A stretch of 64,000 bases of DNA, taken from Chakrabartia godavariana (GTDB lineage: Bacteria > Pseudomonadota > Alphaproteobacteria > Sphingomonadales > Sphingomonadaceae). How positions within the stretch are numbered: the first letter of the stretch is position 1; each line of letters starts with the position of its first letter. The position numbers and the translations under genes are program-made. The DNA lies in NCBI GenBank assembly GCA_005518185.1, contig RKSN01000003.1, forward strand, positions 310,001 to 374,000, written 5' to 3'. The notes beneath the pieces are model-generated. The model ran no database searches. It saw only the letters and a program-made list of their open reading frames with translations, and had not been told where the DNA came from. Of the stretch, positions 39,490-47,877 are shown piece by piece.

Positions 39490-41649
39490 CTATTTCACCA
39501 TCCCCAGCTGCCACAGGAAGAATGCATATTCCTCAGCATCCTCGCGCAGGCTTTCAAACCGGCCGGACTTGCCGCCATGCCCGGCGCCCATGTTGGTCTT
39601 GAGCAGCAGCACATTCTGGTCGGTCTTGGTGGCGCGCAGCTTCGCCGCCCATTTGGCGGGCTCCCAATAGGTCACGCGCGGGTCGTTGAGGCCGCCGGTG
39701 ATGAACAGCGGCGGATAGGCCTGCGCCGTCACATTGTCATAAGGCGAGTAGCTGCGGATCAGATCGAACGCGGCCTTGTCGGTGATGGGATTGCCCCATT
39801 CGGGCCATTCGCCCGGCGTGAGCGGCAGCGTCTCGTCCTGCATGGTGTTGAGCACATCGACGAACGGCACGTGCGCCGCGACCGCGCCCCAGAGTTCGGG
39901 ATTGGTGTTGACGACAACGCCCATCAGTTCGCCGCCCGCCGAACCGCCCGCCGCGACGATGCGGCCCGGCTTTGCAAAGCCCAGCTCGATCAGGCCCTTG
40001 GCCGAGTCCACGAAATCATTGAACGTATTGGTCCGCTTGGTGAGTTTGCCATCCAGCTGCCATTGCTGGCCCAGATCGTCGCCGCCGCGGATATGCGCGA
40101 TGGCATAGGCAAAACCGCGATCGAGGAGCGACAGGCGCAGCGTCGAGAAATTGGGCGGAATGGCATAGCCATAGGCGCCATAGGCATAGAGGTAGAGCGG
40201 GCCGTTGCCGTCCTTCTTGAAACCCTTTTTGTAGACGACCGAGACCGGCACCTTTGTGCCGTCGCGCGCGGTGATCTCGACGCGCTCGGTTGCATATTGG
40301 CTCGCATCGTAGCCGCTCGGGATTTCCTGCACCTTGAGCGTCGTCATATTGCCCGAGGACACATCATATTCGGTGACGGTGTCGGGTGTGACCATCGATT
40401 CATAGGACAGGCGCAGCTTGGCGACCTTATATTCGGGGTTCTCGTCGAGGCCGGCCGAATAGCTCGCCTCGGGGAAGGCGATCCGCTTCGGCGTGCCGCC
40501 GCGATAGGGGTGGATTTCGACCTGATCGAGGCCGTTGTCGCGGCCTTCCACGACAAAGAAATCGGCAAAGGTTGTGACGCCCGTCATGTAGAAACTGGAA
40601 GACGGCGCGATGCGCTCGGTCCATTCGCCGGGCTTCGAGATCGGTGCGGTGACGAGCCGGAACTGCGTGCTCGTATCGTTGGTGTGGATGAAGAGCGTGC
40701 CGTCATGCTCCTCCACATCATATTCGACGCCCTTCTTGCGTTCGCGCACGAGGATGGGCTTGGCGAAGGGATCATTGGCGGGGAGCAGGCGGACCTCGCT
40801 CGTTTCATTGTCGCCGGTGGCGACCACGAGCCATTTGCGGCTGTGCGTCATGCCGACGCCGGTCTGGAAGCCCTGATCGGGCTCATGATAGATGACCTTG
40901 TCGTCCGAGACCGGCGTGCCCATCGTGTGGACGAGGATCTTCTCCACGCGCCAGCTATCGTTGACGAGTCCGTAGAGCAGGTGCTTGCCGTCGCTCGAAA
41001 AGACGAAGTCACCCAGCGTGCCCGGAATTTCCTCGGGCACGTCCTTGCCCGTCACCAGATCGCGGAAGCGGATGGTGTAGCGTTCCGACCCATTGGTATC
41101 GGTCGCATAGGCCATCAGGCGATCATCGTCGGTGATGGTGATGCCCGACAGGCGGAAATAGTCCTTGCCCTCGGCGAGCTTGGCCTCATCGAGCAGCACT
41201 TCGTCTGCACCGCCACTGGCAAGCTTGCGCATCCATTGCTTGTACTGGGCGCCCGGCTCAAACCGCCGCCAATAGAGATAGGCGCCGTCCTTTTGCGGGA
41301 CCGAGCTGTCGTCTTCCTTCAGCCGCCCCTTCATTTCCTGAAAGATCGTTTCGACGAGCGGCGCGAACGGCTTCATCTGCGCTTCGAAATAGGCGTTTTC
41401 GGCCTTCAGATAGTCGAGCACCTCCGGATCATCGACCGTCGGGTAGCTCGGATCCTTGAGCCAGAAATAGGGGTCGTCGATCCGGACGCCGTGCCGTTCA
41501 TAGAAATGGGGCTTCTGGGCGGCGACGGGCGGCTTGGCGGTCTCGGTCATGGAGGCTTTCTGTCTGGAAACGGTCTTGGGCGGCGCGGCGAGAACCGCCT
41601 GTCCGCACAGGAGCGCGGCGAGCGCCGCAATCAGGGGGCGTTGTGTCAT
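39490..41649 (-). CDS. ptrB: Exported prolyl oligopeptidase-family protease (oligopeptidase B-like, S9A)
   Basis: A serine peptidase that cleaves short peptides, probably after basic residues. Starting at MTQRPLIAALAALLCGQAVL gives a signal peptide and 719 residues; an internal ATG at 41550 would give a cytoplasmic form of normal OpdB length. The N-terminal YERHGVRIDDPYFWLKD is the family start, then a beta-propeller. The catalytic domain has the serine in AAGGSAGGELMG, the aspartate near GGLNDPRVTYWEPAKW and the histidine in MGAGHGGKSGRFES. The C-terminus is YAFFLWQLGMVK. It is 49 bp downstream of the DsbA-like gene on the same strand. Confidence 0.9.
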   Translation of the reverse strand: MTQRPLIAALAALLCGQAVLAAPPKTVSRQKASMTETAKPPVAAQKPHFYERHGVRIDDPYFWLKDPSYPTVDDPEVLDYLKAENAYFEAQMKPFAPLVETIFQEMKGRLKEDDSSVPQKDGAYLYWRRFEPGAQYKQWMRKLASGGADEVLLDEAKLAEGKDYFRLSGITITDDDRLMAYATDTNGSERYTIRFRDLVTGKDVPEEIPGTLGDFVFSSDGKHLLYGLVNDSWRVEKILVHTMGTPVSDDKVIYHEPDQGFQTGVGMTHSRKWLVVATGDNETSEVRLLPANDPFAKPILVRERKKGVEYDVEEHDGTLFIHTNDTSTQFRLVTAPISKPGEWTERIAPSSSFYMTGVTTFADFFVVEGRDNGLDQVEIHPYRGGTPKRIAFPEASYSAGLDENPEYKVAKLRLSYESMVTPDTVTEYDVSSGNMTTLKVQEIPSGYDASQYATERVEITARDGTKVPVSVVYKKGFKKDGNGPLYLYAYGAYGYAIPPNFSTLRLSLLDRGFAYAIAHIRGGDDLGQQWQLDGKLTKRTNTFNDFVDSAKGLIELGFAKPGRIVAAGGSAGGELMGVVVNTNPELWGAVAAHVPFVDVLNTMQDETLPLTPGEWPEWGNPITDKAAFDLIRSYSPYDNVTAQAYPPLFITGGLNDPRVTYWEPAKWAAKLRATKTDQNVLLLKTNMGAGHGGKSGRFESLREDAEEYAFFLWQLGMVK

Positions 41650-41698
41650 GGCAGAACAATGGCACAAGCCTGTGCGCTGCCAAGGGGAAAAATGCAGC

Positions 41699-42430
41699 CT
41701 AGCGCGAGGCCTTGGCGGCACGCGCTTCGGCAATGGCTGCCTTCAGCGCATCATAGCCGACAGCCCCGACCAGCACCTTGTTGCCAACGACCCAGGCGGG
41801 CGTTCCCGACAGATCGAGCTGCCGCTGGAGCTGCAAATTCTTGGTCAATTCCTGATCGACGGCGGGATTGGCAATGGCCGCCTTGTCGATGCCGATCTCC
41901 TTGCGGACCGCGGCCAGCGCGTCCGGCGTCGGGCGGCCCTTGGCATAAAGCGGCTTGTGCATCGTGTTGAACTTGCCGGCCATGGCGGCAGCGACGCTGA
42001 GCCGGGCGGCCTCGACGCTGTCTTCGCCCAGCACCGGCATGTCGCGGTAAACGACCTTCAGCTTCTTGTCCTCCGCCAGCAGCCGGTCGACATCGGCGAT
42101 CGATGCCCTGCAATAGCCGCAGGCATAATCGAAAAACTCAACAAGCGTGACATCGGCATCCGCCGCACCTTCCCAGGCATCGCCGACCGGCGTCTCAATC
42201 GCGGCGCGGTTCTGCACCACGACCTTGGTCAGTTCCTGCGCGCGCAGATTTTCCATCGCCTGCGGCAGGATTTCCGGATGCGTCAGGATATATTCGCGCA
42301 CGATCTTTTCGATCGCGGCGCGGTCGGTGGTGTTCACGGGTTCCGCCGACGCCATGTAGAGCGCTGCGCCCCCGGCCCCGATCGCCCCCGCCAGAATTGG
42401 CAACACCATGGATTTCAGTCCCCCGTTCAT
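41699..42430 (-). CDS. DsbA-family protein-disulfide oxidoreductase
   Basis: A 243-residue periplasmic thioredoxin-fold protein of the Com1/ScsC/BdbD-like DsbA family. An N-terminal span or signal anchor (MVLPILAGAIGAGGAALYMA) precedes a helical region (IEKIVREYILTHPEILPQAM) seen in Com1/ScsC-type oligomeric proteins. The active site is Cys104-Gly-Tyr-Cys107 (FFDYACGYCRASI), and the cis-proline is in LSGTPAWVVGN. The start overlaps the M48 protease stop (ATGA). An M48 protease-DsbA pair suggests envelope protein quality control; DsbD at 27 kb could keep it reduced if it acts as an isomerase. Confidence 0.92.
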   Translation of the reverse strand: MNGGLKSMVLPILAGAIGAGGAALYMASAEPVNTTDRAAIEKIVREYILTHPEILPQAMENLRAQELTKVVVQNRAAIETPVGDAWEGAADADVTLVEFFDYACGYCRASIADVDRLLAEDKKLKVVYRDMPVLGEDSVEAARLSVAAAMAGKFNTMHKPLYAKGRPTPDALAAVRKEIGIDKAAIANPAVDQELTKNLQLQRQLDLSGTPAWVVGNKVLVGAVGYDALKAAIAEARAAKASR

Positions 42431-43803
42431 CGGCGCTTTCGCTTGTCGTTTTCCATTTCGGCCCGCGACGCCATGGCAATATCCTGCGCGCGAATCCAGT
42501 CTGGCGATCCTTTTGCGATGCCGCCCATCGCCGCTTCCGCGCTGGCAAGGGCGCGCCCGGCCTCGCCCATCAGGCTGTAGCGTTCGGCCGTCGCCAGCTG
42601 CGCGCGCGGCAGATCGCCCTCACGCTCATAGACGACGCCCAGCTGATACCAGGCAAAGGGATTGTCATTGTCCTTGGAGACCGCCGCCTTCAGCACGCGC
42701 GTCGCTTCGGCAAGATTGGCCTTGTCCTCGGTCGCGAGCAGGGCATGGCCGAAGAGCGAGGCGATGAGCGGCTGGGCGCGCGTCAGGTCGGTCGCCTCGC
42801 GCAGCACGGGAAGTGCCTCTTGTGGGCGGCCCGATTCGAGCAGGATCTGCCCCTTCAGTTCAAGGAAATAGGGGTCATGCGGGACCGCGCGGAGCAGATT
42901 GTCCGCTTCTTCCAGGGCCTTGTCGGGATAGGCGCTGCGATGCCAGGCATAAGCACGGGCATAGCGCGCCGGGATCGAGGTGTCGGTCGCCGGATAGGTG
43001 AGCAGCGTCTGGCGCGGTTCGGACACAAAGCCCGTGAGCTTGGCCTTCACCCGTTCAAACTTCGCCTCCAGCACGGGGTCGATCGGCTTGTTCCAGGCCG
43101 GGTCCTTCTGCACCACTTCCTGAAGCGCGGCGATCCGCTCTCCGGTCAGCGGGTGGGTCCGGCCATAGCTGTCCTCCTGCGGGATCGCATAGCGGAACTC
43201 CACATTCTGCAGCGTCTTGAAGAAGCTGATCAGGCCCTTGCCGCTGATCCCCGCTTTGGCGAGATAGCTGGCGGCGGCAGCGTCGGCAGAGGATTCCTGC
43301 GTGCGCGTAAACGCCAGAAATTTGCCCATGGCAGCCTGCTGTCCGGCTGCAAGAATGCCCGCGCCCGCATCCCCTGCGCCCGCCGCAATGGCGGCCGCGC
43401 CGAGGAGAAGGCTGAGGAGCGTGATGCCGGTCGCCTGCTTGATGCCTTCGCTGCTGCGGATGATGTGGCCGCCCGCAACGTGACCAAGCTCGTGCGCAAT
43501 CACGCCCTGCACTTCGTTCACGTTCTTGGCTGCGGTGATCAGCCCCGAATGGACGTAGACGATCTGACCGCCGGCGACGAAGGCGTTGATTTCCTTGTCC
43601 TGCAACAGGACGATCTGGACATGCTTGGGCTGCAGTCCGGCGGCCTTGATGATCTCCGCGGACATGTCCGCGAACAGCGCCTCGGTTTCGGCATCGCGCA
43701 GCATCGACTGCGCCATGGCCGGCTGCGCCGACAGGACGATCGCCAGAAGCAGCGCGACACAGCGACCGAACAGGGACCGGGCAAAGCGGGAGGAGAATGG
43801 CAT
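42427..43803 (-). CDS. Exported M48 metalloprotease with TPR tail (BepA-like)
   Basis: A 458-residue periplasmic zinc protease, similar to E. coli BepA (YfgC), which degrades or matures misassembled outer-membrane proteins. The start MPFSSRFARSLFGRCVALLL gives a signal peptide ending in QPAMAQ; AGGAG lies 12 nt before it. The zinc site is His104-Glu-Leu-Gly-His108 (IAHELGHVAGGH) with a downstream Glu in FTRTQESSADAAAASYL. The C-terminal 200 residues hold tetratricopeptide-like helices (YARAYAWHRSAYPDKALEEA, AWYQLGVVYEREGDLPRAQL). The coding overlap with the DsbA-like gene supports joint function. Confidence 0.9.
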   Translation of the reverse strand: MPFSSRFARSLFGRCVALLLAIVLSAQPAMAQSMLRDAETEALFADMSAEIIKAAGLQPKHVQIVLLQDKEINAFVAGGQIVYVHSGLITAAKNVNEVQGVIAHELGHVAGGHIIRSSEGIKQATGITLLSLLLGAAAIAAGAGDAGAGILAAGQQAAMGKFLAFTRTQESSADAAAASYLAKAGISGKGLISFFKTLQNVEFRYAIPQEDSYGRTHPLTGERIAALQEVVQKDPAWNKPIDPVLEAKFERVKAKLTGFVSEPRQTLLTYPATDTSIPARYARAYAWHRSAYPDKALEEADNLLRAVPHDPYFLELKGQILLESGRPQEALPVLREATDLTRAQPLIASLFGHALLATEDKANLAEATRVLKAAVSKDNDNPFAWYQLGVVYEREGDLPRAQLATAERYSLMGEAGRALASAEAAMGGIAKGSPDWIRAQDIAMASRAEMENDKRKRR

Positions 43804-43852
43804 CGGGATGCTTGTCTCCTCCCCTAGCTGAACGCGCGCTGAAAAGACGCGA

Positions 43853-46441
43853 TCAGACACCATCCCCAAAGGTACGCTGCCACCAGCCACGCCGCGGCGG
43901 CTCGGCCGGAGCATCCGGATCAGCCGCCGGGGCCTCTTCGGCCTTGGCTTCGGCAGGCGCCGGATCCGCTGCGGCTTCGACGTCCGCCTCAACCTTCTTC
44001 TTGCGCGTCCGCTTGGGCTTGGCCGGAGCTTCCTCTTCCGCAACCGGCGCAGGCGCAGGCGCCTCAACCGGCTCGGCAGGCGCGTCGGCCTCGACCTTCT
44101 TCTTGCGCGTGCGCTTGGGCTTTTCCGCCACAGCCTCTTCGACAGCAGGTGCGTCGACAACAGGCGCGGCGGGCGCTTCTACGGTCTCGACCGCCTCAGC
44201 AGCCTTGGCCTTGCTCGGACGGCGGCGCGGCTTCTTGGGGGCCGCGTCAGCAGCGCCTTCGGCCTCGACGGCGACCTCAGCAGGCGCATCGGCGTCCACA
44301 GTGTCGGCCTGAGCTGCCTCGGCATCCGCCGAACCGCCCTCTTCACCGGACACAGCCTCTTCTTCCTGCCTGCGGCGACCACCGCGACGGCCACGACGCC
44401 GACGACGACGATTGCCTTCGCGATCTTCGCGGGACTCTGCGCTGTTCGCGGGCGACACGTCACCGGCCTCGTCCTCTTCGCCGGTCTCCGCTTCGCCTTC
44501 GGCTGCGCCCTCACCCTGTTCAGCCTCATCGCGGCGACCGCCACGACGGCCCCGACGACGACGGCTGCGGCGGCCACGACGGCCATCGCCATCGCCCCGC
44601 TCTTCGCGTTCTTCCCGTTCTTCGCGGGCGTCGGCCTCTTCCTCTTCGGCCTCATCGTCCATCTCATCGATGTCGAAATCAGGCTCGTCATCAACGATCG
44701 GCTCAAACTTCGGGCGGAACGCGGGCGGGGGACCGGAAGATTCGACGGTCATCCGGGCGCCTTCCAGCTGCCCGTCAGACTGGACGTCGATCATCACGCC
44801 ATAGCGTTCCTCGACTTCGCCCAGTTCGCCGCGCTTGCGGTTGAGGACGTAGAAGGCAGCTTCCTGGCTGGCGCGCAGCGTCAGCTGGCTGCCACGACCC
44901 TTTGCGGCTTCCTCCTCCAGCATGCGGAGCGCCGAAAGACCCGCGGACGAGGCCGTGCGGACAAGGCCCGTGCCTTCGCAATGCGGACATTCCCGCGTCG
45001 ACGCTTCGAGAACGCCGGTGCGCAGGCGCTGGCGGCTCATTTCCAGAAGGCCGAACTGGCTGATCCGGCCGACCTGGATGCGCGCACGATCATTGGCGAG
45101 CGCGGCCTTCATCGCCTTTTCGACCTTACGGACGTTGGAGTTGGACTCCATGTCGATAAAGTCGATGACAACGAGACCCGCCATGTCGCGCAGACGCAGC
45201 TGGCGCGCAATTTCCTGCGCAGCCTCGAGGTTGGTCGCAACGGCGGTCTGTTCGATCCCGTGCTCCCGCGTGGACCGGCCCGAGTTGATGTCGATCGAGA
45301 CGAGGGCTTCGGTCGGGTTGATGACCAGATAGCCGCCTGATTTCAGCTGGACGACGGGATGGTACATCGCCTCGAGCTGATCCTCGACACCATAGCGCTG
45401 ATAGAGCGGGACTGCGTCGGCGTAGGCCTTCACCTTCTTCGCATGGCTCGGCATCAGCAGCTTCATGAAGTCGCGCGCCTGCTTGTAGCCGCGCTCGCCC
45501 TCCACGATCACTTCATCAATGTCGCGATTATAGATGTCGCGGATCGCGCGCTTGATGAGGTCACTGTCCTCATTGATCAGCGCAGGCGCCTGGCTCTTGA
45601 GCGTGTTTTCGCGAATTTCGTCCCACAGCCGCGCCAGATAGTCGAAGTCGCGCTTGATCTCGGTCTTGGTGCGCTGGAGCCCGGCTGTGCGGACGATGCA
45701 GCCCATGGACGGCGGCAAGGCCAGTTCGGCCATGATCGTCTTCAGACGCTTGCGGTCCGACGCGTTCGAAATCTTCCGGCTGATGCCGCCGCCATGCGTC
45801 GTGTTGGGCATGAGCACGCAATAGCGGCCCGCCAGCGACAAATAGGTGGTCAGCGCCGCACCCTTGTTGCCGCGCTCTTCCTTGACGACCTGCACGAGCA
45901 GGACCTGACGCCGGTGGATGACGTCCTGAATCTTGTAGCGACGACGCAGCGCCATGCGGCGGCGGCGCAAATCTTCTGCCGCATGATCGTCATGGCCATT
46001 GCCGCCAGCAGATTCCGGTGCGGGCGCTTCGCCGTCACCGTCGTCTTCCAGATCGGCGTCGGGGCGATCATGATCCTGCCCGTCATCATCATGATGGCCG
46101 TCCAGAATGTCGTCATCGCCTTCGGCCGCACGCAGGGCGGCTTCCTCGGCGGCGTGTTCCGCCTCTTCGCGGAGCAGAGCTTCGCGGTCTTCCTTCGGGA
46201 TCTGGTAATAGTCGGGATGGATTTCCGAAAAGGCAAGGAAGCCGTGCCGGTTTCCGCCGTAGTCGACGAACGCCGCCTGGAGCGACGGTTCAACCCGGGT
46301 TACCTTGGCGAGGTAGATATTGCCTTTAAGCTGGCGGCGCTCCGCCGATTCGAAATCGAACTCCTCAATCCGGTTTCCCTTGACGACCGCAACCCGGGTT
46401 TCCTCCGGGTGGCGGGCGTCGATCAACATCCGCATTGTCAT
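43853..46441 (-). CDS. rne: Ribonuclease E
   Basis: The degradosome endoribonuclease for mRNA decay and rRNA/tRNA processing. The start MTMRMLIDARHPEETRVAVV is set by GGAG 8 nt upstream; 862 residues. The S1 domain (GNIYLAKVTRVEPSLQAAFV) is split by about 70 acidic, Asp/His-rich residues, an insert seen in alphaproteobacterial RNase E. Catalytic aspartates are in VVIDFIDMESN and ALANDRARIQ. The zinc-link is CPHCEGTG. The long C-terminal scaffold alternates acidic and Arg-rich blocks (RRGRRSRRRRGRRGGRR) and ends PPRRGWWQRTFGDGV. That ending matches the GWW motif that docks PNPase in Caulobacter. Confidence 0.94.
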   Translation of the reverse strand: MTMRMLIDARHPEETRVAVVKGNRIEEFDFESAERRQLKGNIYLAKVTRVEPSLQAAFVDYGGNRHGFLAFSEIHPDYYQIPKEDREALLREEAEHAAEEAALRAAEGDDDILDGHHDDDGQDHDRPDADLEDDGDGEAPAPESAGGNGHDDHAAEDLRRRRMALRRRYKIQDVIHRRQVLLVQVVKEERGNKGAALTTYLSLAGRYCVLMPNTTHGGGISRKISNASDRKRLKTIMAELALPPSMGCIVRTAGLQRTKTEIKRDFDYLARLWDEIRENTLKSQAPALINEDSDLIKRAIRDIYNRDIDEVIVEGERGYKQARDFMKLLMPSHAKKVKAYADAVPLYQRYGVEDQLEAMYHPVVQLKSGGYLVINPTEALVSIDINSGRSTREHGIEQTAVATNLEAAQEIARQLRLRDMAGLVVIDFIDMESNSNVRKVEKAMKAALANDRARIQVGRISQFGLLEMSRQRLRTGVLEASTRECPHCEGTGLVRTASSAGLSALRMLEEEAAKGRGSQLTLRASQEAAFYVLNRKRGELGEVEERYGVMIDVQSDGQLEGARMTVESSGPPPAFRPKFEPIVDDEPDFDIDEMDDEAEEEEADAREEREEREERGDGDGRRGRRSRRRRGRRGGRRDEAEQGEGAAEGEAETGEEDEAGDVSPANSAESREDREGNRRRRRRGRRGGRRRQEEEAVSGEEGGSADAEAAQADTVDADAPAEVAVEAEGAADAAPKKPRRRPSKAKAAEAVETVEAPAAPVVDAPAVEEAVAEKPKRTRKKKVEADAPAEPVEAPAPAPVAEEEAPAKPKRTRKKKVEADVEAAADPAPAEAKAEEAPAADPDAPAEPPRRGWWQRTFGDGV

Positions 46442-46893
46442 TATCGTATCTCCGTGCGCGTCCGGAGCCGCCGCATAGGGCGACTGGCGCGTCAAATTGC
46501 CGGCGGAGCATGCGCTCCATGCCGTTTGGTCTTGGTGAAAGTGCCTCTGCCGCAGATGCAGGACCGGCAATCATCGCCGAATCAAAAGCTCCTGCCAGCG
46601 CGTCGCCAAAAGAGGCGGAAGGGCGCAGGACGGGAGAAACATGCATCATGCAACGTCAACCTGGAACGACCGGGTTCCGTAAGGGGACCGGCCCGTGAAT
46701 GCCGGAAAGAGTCCCGGCGACCTCATGCTGCTAGCACCGCATTGCCGGAGCGGCAACAGCTTTGCATGGCGTGCAGACCCCGTCTGGACGCATCACGGCT
46801 AACATATTGTTAAAGAACGGTGACAGGCGGCGACCCGTTGGCGCGCCCTTCCGGCGCCCGATCAAGGCTGGACCCGCAGGCAGATTTCGGGGC
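46442..46893. promoter_or_regulatory. 452-bp divergent region between rne and the amidase gene
   Basis: This is the longest gap in the window. It should contain the rne leader (often autoregulatory in bacteria) and the amidase promoter. I see an AT-richer stretch near 46797-46816 (with TAACATATTGTTAAAG) that could be a promoter element for the amidase. There is also a perfect 6-bp hairpin TTGCCG-GAG-CGGCAA at 46742-46756. I find no convincing small gene, tRNA or conserved RNA. Confidence 0.45.
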
Positions 46894-47820
46894 ATGAGGC
46901 AGCGCATGGTGGCCGCTCTTCTTGCTTTGGCTGTGTTGGGTTCGGCAACGGGCAACCCTTATCCTGTCGCGCGGATGGCGCCCGCCGACCCCGCCTTTGA
47001 GCGGATGGCCCAGGCCCGCGCGCGACCCGAGGCGGCCCGTGCCAAGCCTCCGCGCAGCCGGTACAGCATCACCATCCCGCTCGACCCAGTCGTGCGCGGC
47101 GTGCCCCAGCCCCGCATCCTCGGGCCCAAGGACCGCCCGCTCGTCGTCATCGACGCAGGGCATGGCGGGCATGATCCGGGCACGATCTCGCCCTTTGGCG
47201 GCACCAAGGAAAAGAACCTGACGCTGTCGGTGGCAAAGCTGGTCCGTGATGAACTGCTCGCCTCGGGCCGGGTGCGTGTCGCGCTGACACGCGAGGACGA
47301 CACCTTCCTGATCCTGCGTGAGCGTACGGCTGTCGCGCGCAGTCTCGGTGCAAAGCTGTTCATCTCGATCCATGCCGATTCCGCCGGGGAACAGGCGACG
47401 GGGTCCACCATCTACACCCTGTCCGAGGTCGCCTCCGACCGGGAGGCGCATGCGCTGGCGCAGCGGGAAAACCGCGCCGACATCCTGAACGGCGTCAATC
47501 TGTCGGGCGAGAGTGGCGACGTGACCTCCATTCTCGTGGACCTTGCCCAGCGCGAGACGATGGCCGCCTCGCTCGAGTTCGCAAAGCTTGTCCGGCGCGA
47601 AAGCGCGGGGCTCGTGCCCTTTCGCACGGGCGGCCTGCGCATGGCCGGGCTGGCGGTGCTCAAGGCACCGGACATGCCCGCCATCCTTGTCGAGCTTGGC
47701 TATCTGTCCAACCGCGAGGATGCGGCGCGGATCCGGTCCACCGAAGGGCAGAGGAATATCGCCATCGGCCTCAGGCGCGCGGTGGAAATCCACTTCGCCA
47801 AGCAAATGGCGACACGCTGA
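46894..47820 (+). CDS. amiC: N-acetylmuramoyl-L-alanine amidase (AmiC-like, Amidase_3)
   Basis: A zinc amidase that removes peptides from peptidoglycan, needed for daughter-cell separation. Started at MRQRMVAALLALAVLGSATG (signal peptide) it is 308 residues; a start at 46906 is also possible. The catalytic domain begins PLVVIDAGHGGHDPGTISPF, with zinc ligand His90, the Glu in GGTKEKNLTLSVAK, the second His in FISIHADSAGEQ, and the catalytic Glu in AILVELGYLSNREDA. An alpha-helix insert (SDREAHALAQRENRADILNG) resembles the autoinhibitory helix of AmiA/B/C. No N-terminal AMIN domain is seen. PBP1A follows 57 bp downstream. Confidence 0.93.
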   Translation: MRQRMVAALLALAVLGSATGNPYPVARMAPADPAFERMAQARARPEAARAKPPRSRYSITIPLDPVVRGVPQPRILGPKDRPLVVIDAGHGGHDPGTISPFGGTKEKNLTLSVAKLVRDELLASGRVRVALTREDDTFLILRERTAVARSLGAKLFISIHADSAGEQATGSTIYTLSEVASDREAHALAQRENRADILNGVNLSGESGDVTSILVDLAQRETMAASLEFAKLVRRESAGLVPFRTGGLRMAGLAVLKAPDMPAILVELGYLSNREDAARIRSTEGQRNIAIGLRRAVEIHFAKQMATR

Positions 47821-47877
47821 GGCCGTCCGTGGAAAAGCGGTTCCCTGCCCTTTGGTTTCAGGCTAGATGCGCCCGCC

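Noticed and set aside
39577-41970. A 797-codon open frame antisense to the S9 oligopeptidase
   Set aside because: Shadow frame; the sense strand carries an intact catalytic triad and signal peptide.
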